DNA from: Adineta steineri
Taxonomy: Eukaryota; Rotifera; Eurotatoria; Adinetida; Adinetidae
Assembly (NCBI GenBank): GCA_905250115.1
Contig: CAJNOI010000035.1
Location: forward strand, 186,001-250,000
DNA: 64,000 bases
Direction: 5' to 3'
Shown: one piece after another, positions 24,977 through 36,387 of the stretch
Numbering within the stretch: the stretch's first letter is position 1
Layout of the letters: every line of letters begins with the position of its first letter
Program-made: the position numbers and the translations under genes
The notes under the pieces: generated by a model
Databases searched by the model: none
Seen by the model: only the letters and a program-made list of their open reading frames with translations
What the model was told of the DNA's origin: nothing

Positions 24977-27338
24977 TTATTGAATTAATGGATCTTCTTC
25001 GTCATTATCATCTTGTAATAAACGTTCAATTGTAAATTCTTGAATATTTGATTCACGATTACGAAACAATTTTATTAAACCACTGATAAGAAAAACCTAA
25101 AACAAAACATATTATATTATAAATATGATATTCAGTCAAGAATACTGACAACAAGATATAACCAACTAAGACAAAAATAAACAGCACCAAAAAACCAAAC
25201 TTTATAAAAAAATCGAAGAATTATCCGACCCATGACTGTCATTTGACATTGATCTAAATATAAATAGATATTAAAAACTAAAGAAAAGAAATATATTAAT
25301 TTAACCTGTTGTTACATATTGTGTACATTGTTTAATAATTACAGTTCCATTCTAAATAAATTAAAAAAAGACAGCGATTAAACATTTCTAACTATTAAAT
25401 CAGTACATACATTCGCAGTAATAGCATAATGTTGATCTCCATAAATTGAATATTGTGGTATAAGAAGATAAACAAATATATTAATTGCTACGACAATAAA
25501 CATCATTAATGAACAAAGCATTAATATAGCTTGTGGTTTAGTTCGTCCACGAGAAAATCGATACATCTTTTCAAAGAAAAAGACACCAATATTATATAAT
25601 AGACGAACTATTTTATCTACTTACTCGAACCCAAAGATACCAAATACCAAGTTGTTGTAAACCAAATATTGATGTTACAATAATATAAGTTAATAATAAT
25701 GATAGAACAATATAACTCATTGGATAAAACTTCAAAATAAAGATATTATATATTTTTAATTAGTTTGTTTTTACTTGTCCGGTCCATGTTAAAACAATGT
25801 CAATTGGATTTGGTAATGTTTTATTTCCTTGAGCAAATATTTGTTTAAAATTAACAAAATGTATTGATTTATTGATATTGCTTAATAAAAGTGATACAAA
25901 TATAAGTATGGCAAGTAAAAGTAGTAAAACCCCAAAGATAATTTGTAATGGTCGATAAATAAAACGACATTTAAAAAAGAAACTTCGACGAACAATTTTT
26001 ATCGATTCTTCATTACGACTTAAGGCTATATTTTTTTGTTCAAGTTCCTCTAGAAAAAAAGAATAACTAAATTGAAATATCTTGTAATATTTCATACCTA
26101 ATTTACGTTTGTCACGTGGTGGCATTGTTACATTACGCGGATACTAATTGAAAGAAAATTTTTGAAAAATTAATCTTCAAGTTTATAAATAATTTACTCG
26201 TTTTTTTATTATTTGAATTTGACTTTGAATAGCTGCACGTTGTTCTTCTATAGTTTCTTGTTGTAATCGTGCACTTCTTTTACCACGAATAAGAGTTAAT
26301 GGAAAAGCAATAGATCCATAACCCTGCAGATAAGAATATATATTATTATACTTATTTAATTTTCAATCAAATGTATTTACTGTATAAATTGTCAGAAGGA
26401 AAAACCCAATAATACTCAATGTAAATATTGCAAATGATATTGAATCTTGTAGTCCTAAAATATATTTTTATTTTAAATCAAAAGAATATATATTCTTGGA
26501 ATTACTTGAACTATCAAAATGATTGATTAAATATTTAACATTATCCCATTCACTTGTAGAATTATCCGTTGGAAGTGTAGCCAATTGCGGAACAAATATT
26601 CTACGAAAGAGAAAAAACTATTTCGAAAAATAAAATAATGCAAATTTTTATACCCAAGTATAAGTAGAATGATAAGAAAAATTAATAATCCAGTTGTCCA
26701 TTTTATTGCTCCACAGATTCTCTTGAAGAAAAATATTTATAGAAAAAATTTAGTTTTTTCGTCTTATTTTACTTTAGCCGCTGTTTGATCTTCTTCTTCT
26801 TTTTCTTCGTAATAGAAAAACAGGAATGGATTGATAAGAAAAGCCATGGCAATAATAAGACCATATAAAGCTAGAAAAAAATAATATCATCTTTATTCTT
26901 CGTCTCAGTATAATCAAAACACTCTTATATACCATAATATCCAATTTCAACATATTTTTGAATATGATCTCTCGTTGTTTGATTTTGTGTCCATTCCTAA
27001 AGCGATAATATCTATGATTCATTCAATTCAATCTCATTTTTTTCTCACTTTAAATGTTCCATTCGAATTTTTCATAAATGATACAAGAATAACATCTGTT
27101 GGTAATAAACTTGCTGTAAGTAAAGCAATAATCAATGAAGTAGAACAAATACATGTAAGTAAATAATTTCGATTTCGTTTCTGTTGATAACGTGTAGTGA
27201 ATAGAATTGAAAATACTATTATTACCTAATAAATTCATTATAATGAATAAACAAGAGAAGAAAGAATAGTTTCATAATACATACAATAGCAATAATAGCA
27301 AATGGTAACCAACTACCAAGTGATGCTAAAACCAACAT
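24977..27338 (-). CDS. LMBRD1: LMBD1, lysosomal cobalamin transport escort protein, complete
   Basis: Multi-pass lysosomal membrane protein that works with ABCD4 to release vitamin B12 from lysosomes. Fifteen exons (listed 5' to 3' on the minus strand) join to 535 codons, against 540 in human: 27285-27338, 27049-27225, 26933-26996, 26773-26870, 26654-26721, 26506-26600, 26381-26454, 26198-26323, 26098-26143, 25775-26049, 25625-25729, 25411-25566, 25306-25351, 25150-25253, 24977-25096. Diagnostic segments are ASLLPTDVILVSFMKNSNGTFK, FYYEEKEEED, FPLTLIRGKRSA, MPPRDKRKLG, RRSFFFKCRFIYRPLQIIFG, FSRGRTKPQA and PQYSIYGDQHY. The tail is acidic (DDNDEEDPLIQ). It lies divergent to the Hog-domain gene, with 318 bp between the two starts. 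Confidence 0.93.
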
Positions 27339-27656
27339 TATTAGTTAAACAAAACAAAAGAATTAATCTGCAAAAAAAAAGAAAAGAAGATTATGTAAAG
27401 AGACAAGATTAGACATATGAATAAATTTTATGTATTCTAATGATGATCATAATCATCAAACAGATAAAAAATAAAGCTTTGTCGAGACAAAAGAACTTTA
27501 GTTATGTTTTTCAAAATAGTTAAATAAACAGAATAATAGTTGGATCAATATGGATTTGAATTTTTTTTATGATTACAATCATCAACTATATAAGAGAAGA
27601 AGAAATATAACAACTTGTTCAATCATTCAATTTCATTCTTTATTCAAACTACAAAG
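27339..27656. promoter_or_regulatory. Shared divergent promoter region, LMBRD1 / Hog-domain gene
   Basis: 318 bp between two divergent start codons, so both promoters and 5' UTRs must lie here. A TATA-like TATATAAG precedes the Hog-domain gene at about 27585. I saw no other defined motif. Confidence 0.5.
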
Positions 27657-28853
27657 ATGAACAAGCATCGTGTTCTTCTTTATTCGATTGTATACTTCAT
27701 GTCTACATTCGATTTAACAATATCATCTGCAGCTAATTGTCCTGTTGAAGGTATAGAAGAATTGTTTTTTTTGTTGTTCAAAAATAATTAAAATATAATG
27801 GAGTTTTTAGCGGATCCTGTATCTATTCTAAGTTGTGTTGCTGTTGATGCTGTTGGTTTAGTTCAAGCAACTAAAGGAAATATTAAAGTGTTTTGTACAA
27901 TGGCTGAACGTTTTATGGAATGTGTTAAAACAAAAACACGAGGTTGTATTGGTGAAGAAGTAATACGAGACAAAAAAGTTTTTTTTGATAAAAAAAAAGT
28001 CGTTCGTTTATTTTAGTTTGTACGTGGATCACTTACAGAATTAATTGAATTATCACAAAAATGTTGTGTCAATAAAGGTGAAAAGATGAATGAAGAATGT
28101 CCATTTGTTGGTAAGAATTTCTTGATTTATCATTTTTTTAGAAATCGAATTATTGATATTATTTAGCAAGACCTCAATGTTTTTCATTAAACGATACAGC
28201 ACAAAAACCAGATGGCAAACAAATATCTATTGGAAATCTTCAAATAGGTGAAAAAGTATTGGCTATTGATAAAAATGATCATATTATATCAACAGAAATT
28301 ATTGCTATTTTACATTATGAAAATAATTCTCAAGGTAAATAACGACAAAAAATATAATTCTAACTATTTTTCTAAAAATTTCTTTCTAGCTCTATTTTAT
28401 ACATTTACTACTGAAACAGGTCATCAAGTATCTTTAACACCAGAACATCTTATTTACATTGGCAATCGAACATATATTCAAGCACGTCATATTGATTCAA
28501 AAAAACATCAATTATTTATTCGTGGAGAAAATAATCAAATAGAAGCATCAAATATACGTTCAATTGATGTCGAACTTAAACATGGCTATGCAACACCAAT
28601 TACTCAACATGGAACATTACTTGTCAATAGTGTTAGTTCATCTTGCTATGCATCTATTTATTATCATTCTATAGGACATATGGCTATGGCGCCTTTACGT
28701 TGGATTCATCAATTAAAACAAATATTTGGTTTAATTAACAAGAACGAAACAAATGACAATGGAATTCATTGGTATCCACGAGCATTGAATAATATTGTAC
28801 ATATGTTTATTCCTTTTCCTGATCTATTTACAACAACTGCAGGCAAAATCTAA
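27657..28853 (+). CDS. Secreted Cys-rich protein with Hedgehog-type autoprocessing (Hint/Hog) domain
   Basis: Five exons (27657-27750, 27811-27959, 28017-28110, 28167-28334, 28390-28853) join to 322 codons. Residues 1-25 look like a signal peptide. Residues about 27-115 form a Cys-rich domain of unknown family (Cys in NCPVE, LSCVAV, KVFCTM, MECVK, RGCIG, KCCVNK, EECPF). From Cys117 (PQC-FSLND) a Hint domain begins. It has the ISIGNLQIGEKVLAID segment, the T-x-x-H motif TPEH (Thr185, His188), and the Hog-like end SSCYASIYYHSIGHMAMAPLR that matches the SCYA...H.AFAPLR pattern of Hedgehog proteins. By family knowledge, Cys117 would attack its own peptide bond and release the N-terminal part, perhaps with a lipid attached. 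There is no Hedge domain, so this resembles the non-Hedgehog Hog proteins known in nematodes and other invertebrates. Confidence 0.82.
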
Positions 28854-29554
28854 GACTTAGAAAATACAAACTATCACAACGATAAATTTGTTTTAAAGCA
28901 AAAAACCAGAAATAAAAATTAATCCTTTTAAAATTTACACTATTCATTTGTTAAAAACAAACACTATTTTAAATAAAGAAAAACAAAATAAAATTACTAA
29001 CTTGTTAGATATATTTACTATGCAATATAAAAAAAACAGGATATATAAGCAATGAGTATTATCTTGTTTTATTTGAGTCATTGCAACATCTTCAAACAGG
29101 TGTGGTAGAATATATGATACATAATAACGAATCAAAATGAAACAATGACCAACAGATGACAGTAATTTTTGACTTACTTCTAAATGATCGATTTCATCAT
29201 TGTAAATTATGTTATATATTTTTCTACAGTATTTAAAAAATACTTATTAAATTATTTTTTATAATTAACAATATATGAGAAATATCTATTGAATAAGAAA
29301 TTACATATTCTAATCTTTTATTTCGATAAATCGCTCTAGCTATTAAAGTCCATACATGTCAACTAGTGTATTAGATGTGACTGTTTGATGGATAGAGTAT
29401 GTCACTTATCACCGTATGGATGAATGGTTTTCGTATATTGAAAGAAAAAGGTTGCACTTTCAGTTCAAATAGATAAATCTGAGTATACATGCATATTATA
29501 ACTAGATTTGAACAGATCAAATTGGTAAGAATTATTTATTTAGTTTAATAAATT
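28854..29554. other. Intergenic stretch, 0.7 kb
   Basis: AT-rich (poly-A and poly-T runs), with the 3' UTR of the Hog-domain gene and the promoter side of the next gene. No gene or repeat recognised. Confidence 0.5.
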
Positions 29555-30466
29555 ATGGTTAGTATACTTCGTTTATCAGAAAGACGATCTCATGAAGGTC
29601 GAGATAATTTCTTTCTTTGGTCTATGGTTATTTTACCTTTTTTGGCTGAAGGTGCTTATATATTCGATGCATTTTATTATTTTACACATCGATCAGATCA
29701 TAATGCCTATGAAGGTTTAATTTCAACGATTCTAATAGTTTTTACATATCTTCGTTATTGTTCACCGATTGAATGTCGTTTATCACTTTGTATATATTAT
29801 GTTTTTTTATGTCTCCTAAGTGAAATTGGTACAATTGGTTATATAATATCATTCATATTTAAAAAAGATCCATTTTTTATAATTATTTATTGTTTATGGG
29901 GTTTTATTGAATTAGTAATGACAATAATGTTAATCTATTGTCGAATTATAATGAGATATCCAATAAATTTTATTGTTGAAAATAAACATTTATTTCATTT
30001 TATGTCTCGATTAGAAATTATTCTGGCTATATTTCTACCATTTTTTATAAGTACAGATTATACAACATTAACAACAGATTCAATTGCTTTTTTTTTATTG
30101 TTTGATTTCTTTTCGGAATCATATACACGTTTTCAAGGTATATGGATTAAGTCAATTTTATATGTATTTGTTGCAACTGTTACAACATCTGTCGCTACGG
30201 AATGGCTTTATTTTGAACAAAAAGAACATTATTTTGAACAAATATCAGCAGTTAGTGAATTAATTTCAGCTGTTTTATGTAATTTATTAATTATTTTACA
30301 ATTTTTTCCATATCATTTTACACCAATGAATATATTTAAAATAGCAAGAGAAGGTTTTGTATTTCAACGATGTTCTAATCTGACTACAGTAGAAAAAAAT
30401 GAAAATGAAACTATCAACGTCGAAACCATAGAGAAAAATGATGTAGTTATCGATTCAATCTGTTAA
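29555..30466 (+). CDS. Orphan multi-pass membrane protein, intronless
   Basis: A single open frame of 303 codons, unusual in a window where nearly all genes have many short introns. It has about seven or eight hydrophobic segments: near residues 22-40, 58-72, 78-100, 106-128, 150-170, 175-190, 200-215 and 228-252. Aromatic residues are frequent in the helices. The N-terminus is charged (LRLSERRSHEGRD) and the tail is hydrophilic and acidic (EKNENETINVETIEKND). I do not recognise the family. Codon usage (AAT/TTA/ATT-rich) is the same as that of its neighbours. It may be a rotifer-specific receptor-like or transporter-like protein, or an old retrocopy. No function is assigned. Confidence 0.65.
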   Translation: MVSILRLSERRSHEGRDNFFLWSMVILPFLAEGAYIFDAFYYFTHRSDHNAYEGLISTILIVFTYLRYCSPIECRLSLCIYYVFLCLLSEIGTIGYIISFIFKKDPFFIIIYCLWGFIELVMTIMLIYCRIIMRYPINFIVENKHLFHFMSRLEIILAIFLPFFISTDYTTLTTDSIAFFLLFDFFSESYTRFQGIWIKSILYVFVATVTTSVATEWLYFEQKEHYFEQISAVSELISAVLCNLLIILQFFPYHFTPMNIFKIAREGFVFQRCSNLTTVEKNENETINVETIEKNDVVIDSIC

Positions 30467-31387
30467 CTGTTTTACAAATGCTTATCTTTTAAGCATCAAT
30501 CTGATGTTTTTGAGGGTCATGGTTCAATCAAAATTTAATACACCAAATTATAAATTATACGATCCAATAATTATTGTTAATGTATTATTAACATTTATGT
30601 TACATGGAAAATACGTTATTAAAAACAAAACATTGCTTTACACGTTAATATTCGTAAATAAGAAAATTTTTGTAATTTGTATATATAAATAAACCGATAT
30701 TTTAATCATGTATTAGAGTAGAAATAGAACAGAATGAATTAAATGTTAAAGTAACGTTATAAATCAATTGGCAATAGAAATAGGTAGGATATGACTAAAC
30801 ATTTCATCATTCTCAGAAATTATAATTGAAATGACACTTTAAAAAACGAATAACATAACAATATTTGTTGAAGTTTTACCTTGGAAAAAGGTCGAATATC
30901 ACATTTTATATCGATCGTATCAGTCGATAATCATATAGAAACGTCTGTAGTACATACTAAGTGATAGAACGAAATTTCTGCATTGAGATTATCGAAAATT
31001 TAATGTATACATATTCGATAGAATTGACATATTTCATCAATCTTATACTTTGTATCACAATTATCTGAAAAATGCATATCGATAACCTAATAAAATATGT
31101 TATGTGTCACTGCCACAGACAGACTCTTTTAAATGAATCAAAACAAATTAAAAGCATAAATTAAATTCAGATATTTTTGTCCGATATGGAAAATTAAACA
31201 CATCATTCATGGTATGCTATTGATACTGTATGATGCTTCATATGTATTTGAAATGTCGCTGATAAATATTGAATAGAAAGTAGATGTCGCTCGCTAATTA
31301 ATTCCTGTATGTTGTCAAAGTAACAACAAAAATCATGGTAGTAGGTGAGATATTCTCTTCCTTATTCCTTCTTCTACTTTTACCAGT
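30467..31387. other. Intergenic stretch, 0.9 kb
   Basis: AT-rich spacer with no gene supported. The 62-codon ORF at 30504-30692 has no conserved look. The TTTTACCAG just before 31388 resembles a splice acceptor, so DYNC2I2 may have a 5' UTR exon here. Confidence 0.5.
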
Positions 31388-33443
31388 ATGTATAATTCAA
31401 ATCGAGACGAAATAGATTCGGAATCAAATCGAAAACCAGCTTTATTTACTGATGAAACATTACCAATTGTTTCTTGTAAAGAAGTTATTCAAAAAGATCC
31501 TGTGTTTGTATAATTTTCATAAATTATTTTTTTATAAATTAAATTGTTTATTCTAGTCATTCAGTGAATGCAAGTGTACAAACTAAATTTGAAGTACAAC
31601 TTGCTGATGCTGAATGTCAAAGTATAAAACGAAAAGAACGTGAAGTAATATACATATATATTTTTTGATTTGAATATATATTTTATTATAATTAGATTCA
31701 AGTAGATCTTGGAGAAAAAGCTGTTACGGATGAAATACAAGTTGATATGGGTCGTCTTAGTAAATTTCTTGGACGTACTGCACCACGTGTTTTACATTAT
31801 ATTGAAGATAATGCAGAACGTCCTAATATTCTTCGTATGTTGAATTATCATTAGGAAATAAAATATATGTATATTGATATAATTTAGGACATATTAAATT
31901 AAGATATAGCGGTGATGATACTGCTCAAGAATTATTTACATTAACTTATCCAGATATTTTAATTGATAAAGAAATTCAAATAACTAGTTTATCATGGTCA
32001 GCTAATGGATCATCTATTTTTGTTGGTTATGGAAGTACATCACATGAAGGTTTATGTATGCATAAAGGTGCTGTATGTTCATGGAATATTGAAAGATTTA
32101 AAATTAATCCAAATAAACCAGATATGACTGTTGAAACAAGTACATGTGTTACAACAGTTGCTTGTCATCCAGAAAGACCTGGTATTGTAGCAGCTGGTCT
32201 TTATAATGGTTTGTTTATTATTATCGTTGTTAAGAAATATGTTTTGTTATTTTTTTTAAAGGTGAAATACTTGTTTGGGATTTTCGTGAACAAGATTCAT
32301 TAATTGCTCGTGTGTTAGAACGACAAGATTTACATCGAGATTCAGTAACATCACTTCAATGGATTCGTGAACCCAAATTATCGAAGAAAAAATTTATTGT
32401 AAAATTCTTTCTTACTAATTAATATTTATTATAAATGAAAATGAATTCTTCATAGCTTGTATCAACTAGTCAAGATGGACGAATTCTTCTATGGAATCCA
32501 TTACCTAGTAAAAATAATTTAAAATTAACAGATGCTTACTTTGTTTCAACTAAAATTAGTAGTAAATCATCAGGAAAACCAATGGGAGGTATAACAAATT
32601 TTAATATATATATACATTATATAAAGATTGAAATCAATTTAGTTACAAGTGTTTCATTTAATAATGAAGATGCTGAAACATTTGTATTTGGTTGTGATTC
32701 AGGACATTTATATAAAGGTTCACTTAATTCAGTATCAACTGTTCAATCACGTAAGTTAATATATATATGTGATTTATATTATATATATATATTTATTATC
32801 ATAGGTGAACAAGGTCTTGCTGATATGACAATTCAACCTAAAAATCCAATTACAATGGCATATCAATCACATGATAGTCCAATATATTCTGTTAATTTTT
32901 CTCCTTTCAATCGGCATTTATTTCTTACAAGTGCACATGATGGACAAATTCGAATTTATTCTCAACTTTTTGTAAGAAAAAATATTTATTTCATAAGAAA
33001 AATTCAAATATGAAATTATTTAGCCAAATTATGGACGTTGTTTTGCACCAGCACAAGGCGCAATTTTTACTTGTCGTTGGTCACCATCACGTCCTTTACT
33101 TTTAGCAGCAGGTAGTGAACATGGTAGAACATTGATCTATGATCTTGAACCAGAAGAAGGAGCATCAACTGATCTTCTATCATCAATACCTGTACAAGAA
33201 TTACCATCATCAGATAAACGATCATCAATTATTTGTTTAGAATTTAATCATAAAACGTAAGAAATAGAAATTTTCGAAAACTATTTTTTCAAAGAAATAT
33301 TTTCTTTTAGATCCAATACTTTAGCATGTGGAGATAGTGCAGGTGCAGTAACGATTTGGAAATTAGCAGAACGATTTACAACAGCACAAAATGATGAAAT
33401 AGAAAATTTACAAATATTAGCTAAAAGTTTTGGAGACAATTAA
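31388..33443 (+). CDS. DYNC2I2: Cytoplasmic dynein 2 intermediate chain 2 (WDR34)
   Basis: WD40 subunit of the dynein-2 motor that drives retrograde transport inside cilia. Ten exons join to 524 codons (human 536): 31388-31503, 31557-31644, 31696-31834, 31888-32208, 32262-32398, 32456-32588, 32643-32750, 32805-32971, 33024-33256, 33311-33443. An N-terminal disordered part carries the short VQT / IQVD motifs that bind light chains in this family. WD repeats follow, with the segments ITSLSWSANGSSIFVGYG, CHPERPGIVAAGLYNGEILVWD, VSTSQDGRILLW, SHDSPIYSVNFSPFNRHLFLTSAHDG, CRWSPSRPLLLAAGSEHG and LACGDSAGAVTIWKLAE. The match to WDR34 rather than WDR60 or axonemal chains rests on the GLYNGEILVWD and SPIYSV...SPF.R.LFL segments. 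Confidence 0.9.
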
Positions 33444-33597
33444 TCTTATTGTTGCTGTTTTTCTTGTTACTTTTTGTAGTATCATGGCTAATTCATGTAT
33501 TTATATATTTTATGTAAAGAAGAAGCAAAAAATACATATATATTTATTTATTTAAAACTATAGAATTTACAAATTCACTGTTAAAAAAACTATAGCC

Positions 33598-34313
33598 TTA
33601 TTTATGATCTTTTCGTTTTTCCATCTCACGAAAATAATTTTCCGCTTGATGATGAAGATGTCGTTCACGAAGTAAACTTCTCAAACGTTCATTATCAACT
33701 TCATGATGTTTAAGTTGCTAAAATAAAATTTTGTTTTGTTATTTGAAATATATATTATTCTATTAAACATACATGTATAGCTAGTGAATTAAATGTTCGC
33801 TTTTGTCCACATTGTTTATCATTAGAACGTCCACCATAGTTCATAAATGGTGGACGATTTTCTAATTCTTCTTGTTTAGTTGATAAATTACATAGAGCAT
33901 ATGGTGTTTTAATTGCTGAAATTATATTAATAAATTAAATTATTTAGAAATTAAAAAAATATTTTATACTTACCAAATTTACTTTTTCTTGTCATAAAAT
34001 TATCCCAATTACAATCGTTTACTTTTCGATTTAATGGAGCAGTTTTTGGTCGATTCATTTGTTCGAAATCAATAGGTCTAGGTGGTAAACGAGAACATCT
34101 CTTTTCATATTGAATATTCGCTGTAGATAATCGTTGTTGTTGTTTAGTTGCTTTTAAACAATCATCATATGGACGTTTATGTAATGAACGTGTACGCTGA
34201 CTTCGAACTTGAAATATATATGGTTCATCATAGATTAAATGTGGAATACGATGAGTACATTTTGAAGATTCGTTTCTATCAAAGACAACTCGTTTACATG
34301 ATGCAGTTGCCAT
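33598..34313 (-). CDS. Unknown 200-residue basic protein
   Basis: Three exons on the minus strand (33974-34313, 33773-33915, 33598-33717) join in phase to 200 codons. It has no membrane segments, is rich in Arg/Lys/Gln, and contains RLPPRPIDFEQMNRPKTAP, then FMTRKSKFGAIKTPYALCN, then ENRPPFMNYGG, and ends in a helical charged tail (LRSLLRERHLHHQAENYFREMEKRKDHK). Short proteins of this look are often ciliary or sperm microtubule proteins, and it converges on the ciliary gene DYNC2I2, but that is only suggestive. I do not recognise the family. I chose the ATG at 34313 over an upstream in-frame ATG at 34355, because the extra residues are hydrophobic and unlike the rest. Confidence 0.65.
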
Positions 34314-34879
34314 TATATGATAAAAATAAAATAAAAAACCACAAAGAAATGCCACCTTTCATTTTGCATGTTGTGCCGTTAAGAGCAGCAACCGGAGAGG
34401 AAAAAAATGTTGATAAATATTAATAAATAAAGATGGCAGAAGGTAGTTAATGGCGTTCAATACATAACGTACTACATATAATGATGTAATACAAAAATCA
34501 ATTATTTATTACGATTTAGAAAGAAACTTTCATTATTCTTAGATTTATCGTTATCGAAAGTACACACATTCGTGTAGAATCAACAGTGTTTCTCTTAATA
34601 TAAATTTAAAATAAAATGAACTAGCTACTATAAGAGAAACAATCTATTTGATAAAAGAACTGTATTACAAAGTCAGATTAAATAGTATGTAGTTCTAACC
34701 ATTGATTATCCTTATATAAACAAATACCACATCTAATTGGTGATTTTCTAAAATGAGCTTTCTCTGTAGCTGATAAAAGTAAATAGAAAGTGAATGTATT
34801 AAAATATAATATTCGTTGATTTGTTTTTTAACCATAGAGTGTCATAAGAATATTTGCTGTGTAATCTGCTTCGATAACA
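34314..34879. other. Intergenic stretch before the metallothionein palindrome
   Basis: AT-rich, no gene supported. It holds the 5' flank of the unknown gene 33598-34313. Confidence 0.45.
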
Positions 34880-34960
34880 TGAAATTTTATTTATTTAAGT
34901 ATACTAATAAGAATTAAAAAAAGAAGCATTGTCTATTATTTGATCTTGTGCATTTTTGTT

Positions 34961-35265
34961 TTAATCATCGCATTTACAACCTGAACAACTACAATGAGCA
35001 CATGAACATGATGGATCACAGCTACATTTTTCATCTAAAAACAACAAAAAAAAATATAACTTAAGAATGGTATTGTAATAGTACATACGACAACATGATT
35101 TACAATCACATTTGCATGAACAACTATCTTCGCAATCACATACGCTACCTTTACAATTAGCAACAGGTCCAGATGCTCTAGCTAAATGTAAAATGAAGAT
35201 GTATGAAATAATATGTTGGCAAGAGTAAAACTGTACTTACATTTACATTGGCATAATTTCGGCAT
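34961..35265 (-). CDS. Metallothionein-like Cys-rich protein, left copy
   Basis: Three exons (35241-35265, 35089-35181, 34961-35034) join to 63 codons starting MPKLCQCK. 19 of 63 residues are Cys, mostly as C-x-C and C-x-x-C (CDCEDSCSCKCDCKSCC, then CSCDPSCSCAHCSCSGCKCDD), with no aromatic residues. This is the composition of metallothioneins, cytosolic proteins that bind zinc, copper or cadmium. It differs from the right copy at three sites, I to S, S to C (making CC) and S to C, so it has two more cysteines. TATAAATA (reverse strand of 35343-35350) lies about 80 bp upstream of the start. Not a close match to vertebrate metallothionein; class assigned by composition. Confidence 0.82.
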
Positions 35266-35992
35266 ATTGTTTGTTAATGTTGAGAATAATGATAATAAGT
35301 AATGATACTGAGGAATATAAAATCGAATGTATGGGAAGTGCCTATTTATACGTATGGAAGTTGTTTACAAACTGTATTTTTACATGGGGGTGTAGCCTGT
35401 GTTATTGAACAGGACCCCCTTTAGGAATAACCTTGATGTTTATCGAATCATGGTAAGCCTTTCTTTTTTAATTGAGTATAACCTGTAGTTTTTAGTAACT
35501 AATTAGCATTTGATGAAAATATTATCAATAACAGATCAATAGAATCAAATGAAGTATTCCATAAATAGCATAACTGCGCTACGTATTTTGTATGTCAAAA
35601 CAAGTACTTCTTTGCAGAACGAAAACAAGTGAAAAAAGATATCAAAACTATATGATATGTGTCAATGACATCAACAGGTACGAAACACTTTTTTCGTTCT
35701 TTTCTTTCTATAATTACACTTACCTCCTCCGCCCCCCCCCCTTTCCCGATTCTTTACTAATTCATATTTATCTCGATTTCAATAACTATAATAATGCTGA
35801 TCAGACGTACTAAAATAAGCGTGAAGGTTATTCCTAAAGGGGGTGCTGCTCAATAACGCAAACTACACCCCCATATAAAAATACAGTTTGTAAACAACTT
35901 CCATACGTATAAATAGGCACTTCCCATACATTCAATTCTATATTCCTCAGTATCATTACTTATTGCCATTATTCTCAACATTAACAAACAAT
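35266..35992. promoter_or_regulatory. Bidirectional promoter region of the metallothionein-like pair
   Basis: 727 bp between the two divergent starts. A TATAAATAGG box lies at 35908-35917 for the right gene, with its mirror on the minus strand ending at 35350 for the left gene, each about 80 bp from its ATG. Outside the boxes the two arms share the blocks ACAGTTTGTAAACAACTTCC and ACTACACCCCCAT / GGCTACACCCCCAT. I saw no perfect metal-response element core (TGCRCNC). Confidence 0.6.
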
Positions 35993-36296
35993 ATGCCGAA
36001 ATTATGTCAATGTAAATGTAAGTATCATTTTACTCTTATCAACATATTATTTCATTCATCTTCATTTTGTATTTAGCTAGAGCATCTGGACCTGTTGCTA
36101 ATTGTAAAGGTATCGTATGTGATTGTGAAGATAGTTGTTCATGCAAATGTGATTGTAAATCATGTTCTCGTATGTATTATTACAATATCATTCTTAAGTT
36201 ATATTTTTTTTGTTCTTTGTAGATGAAAAATCCAGCTGTGATCCATCATGCTCATGTGCTCATTGTAGTTGTTCAGGTTGTAAATGCGATGATTAA
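35993..36296 (+). CDS. Metallothionein-like Cys-rich protein, right copy
   Basis: Mirror copy of the gene at 34961-35265. Exons 35993-36017, 36077-36169 and 36223-36296 give 63 codons with 17 Cys in C-x-C clusters. The intron positions and phases are the same as in the left copy, so the duplication was at DNA level and not by retroposition. Ile replaces Ser in the CKGIVCDC segment, and two Cys of the left copy are Ser here. Expected role: metal binding and buffering in the cytosol. The name rests on composition. Confidence 0.82.
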
Positions 36297-36387
36297 AACA
36301 AAAATGCACAAGATCAAATAGTTGACAATGCTTCTTTTTTTAATTCTTTCTTTATTCTTATTAGTATACTTAAATAAATAAAATCTC

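Larger units (their letters stand above)
34880..36387. repeat. Large inverted repeat (about 560-bp arms) around two metallothionein-like genes
   Basis: Left arm about 34880-35442 and right arm about 35826-36387 are near-identical in inverse orientation, including coding exons, introns, TATA boxes and 3' flanks. For example AGGTTATTCCTAAAGGGGGT lies at the inner end of both arms, and TAAGTATACTAATAAGAATT on the left answers the right arm near 36355. The centre, about 35443-35825, is unique and holds a poly-C run (35732-35741). Differences are single bases, a few short indels and a handful of amino-acid changes. Confidence 0.88.

Noticed and set aside
35732..35741. Poly-C run in the metallothionein centre as a regulatory site
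   Set aside because: Only ten bases of homopolymer, outside the mirrored arms; no known element can be claimed.
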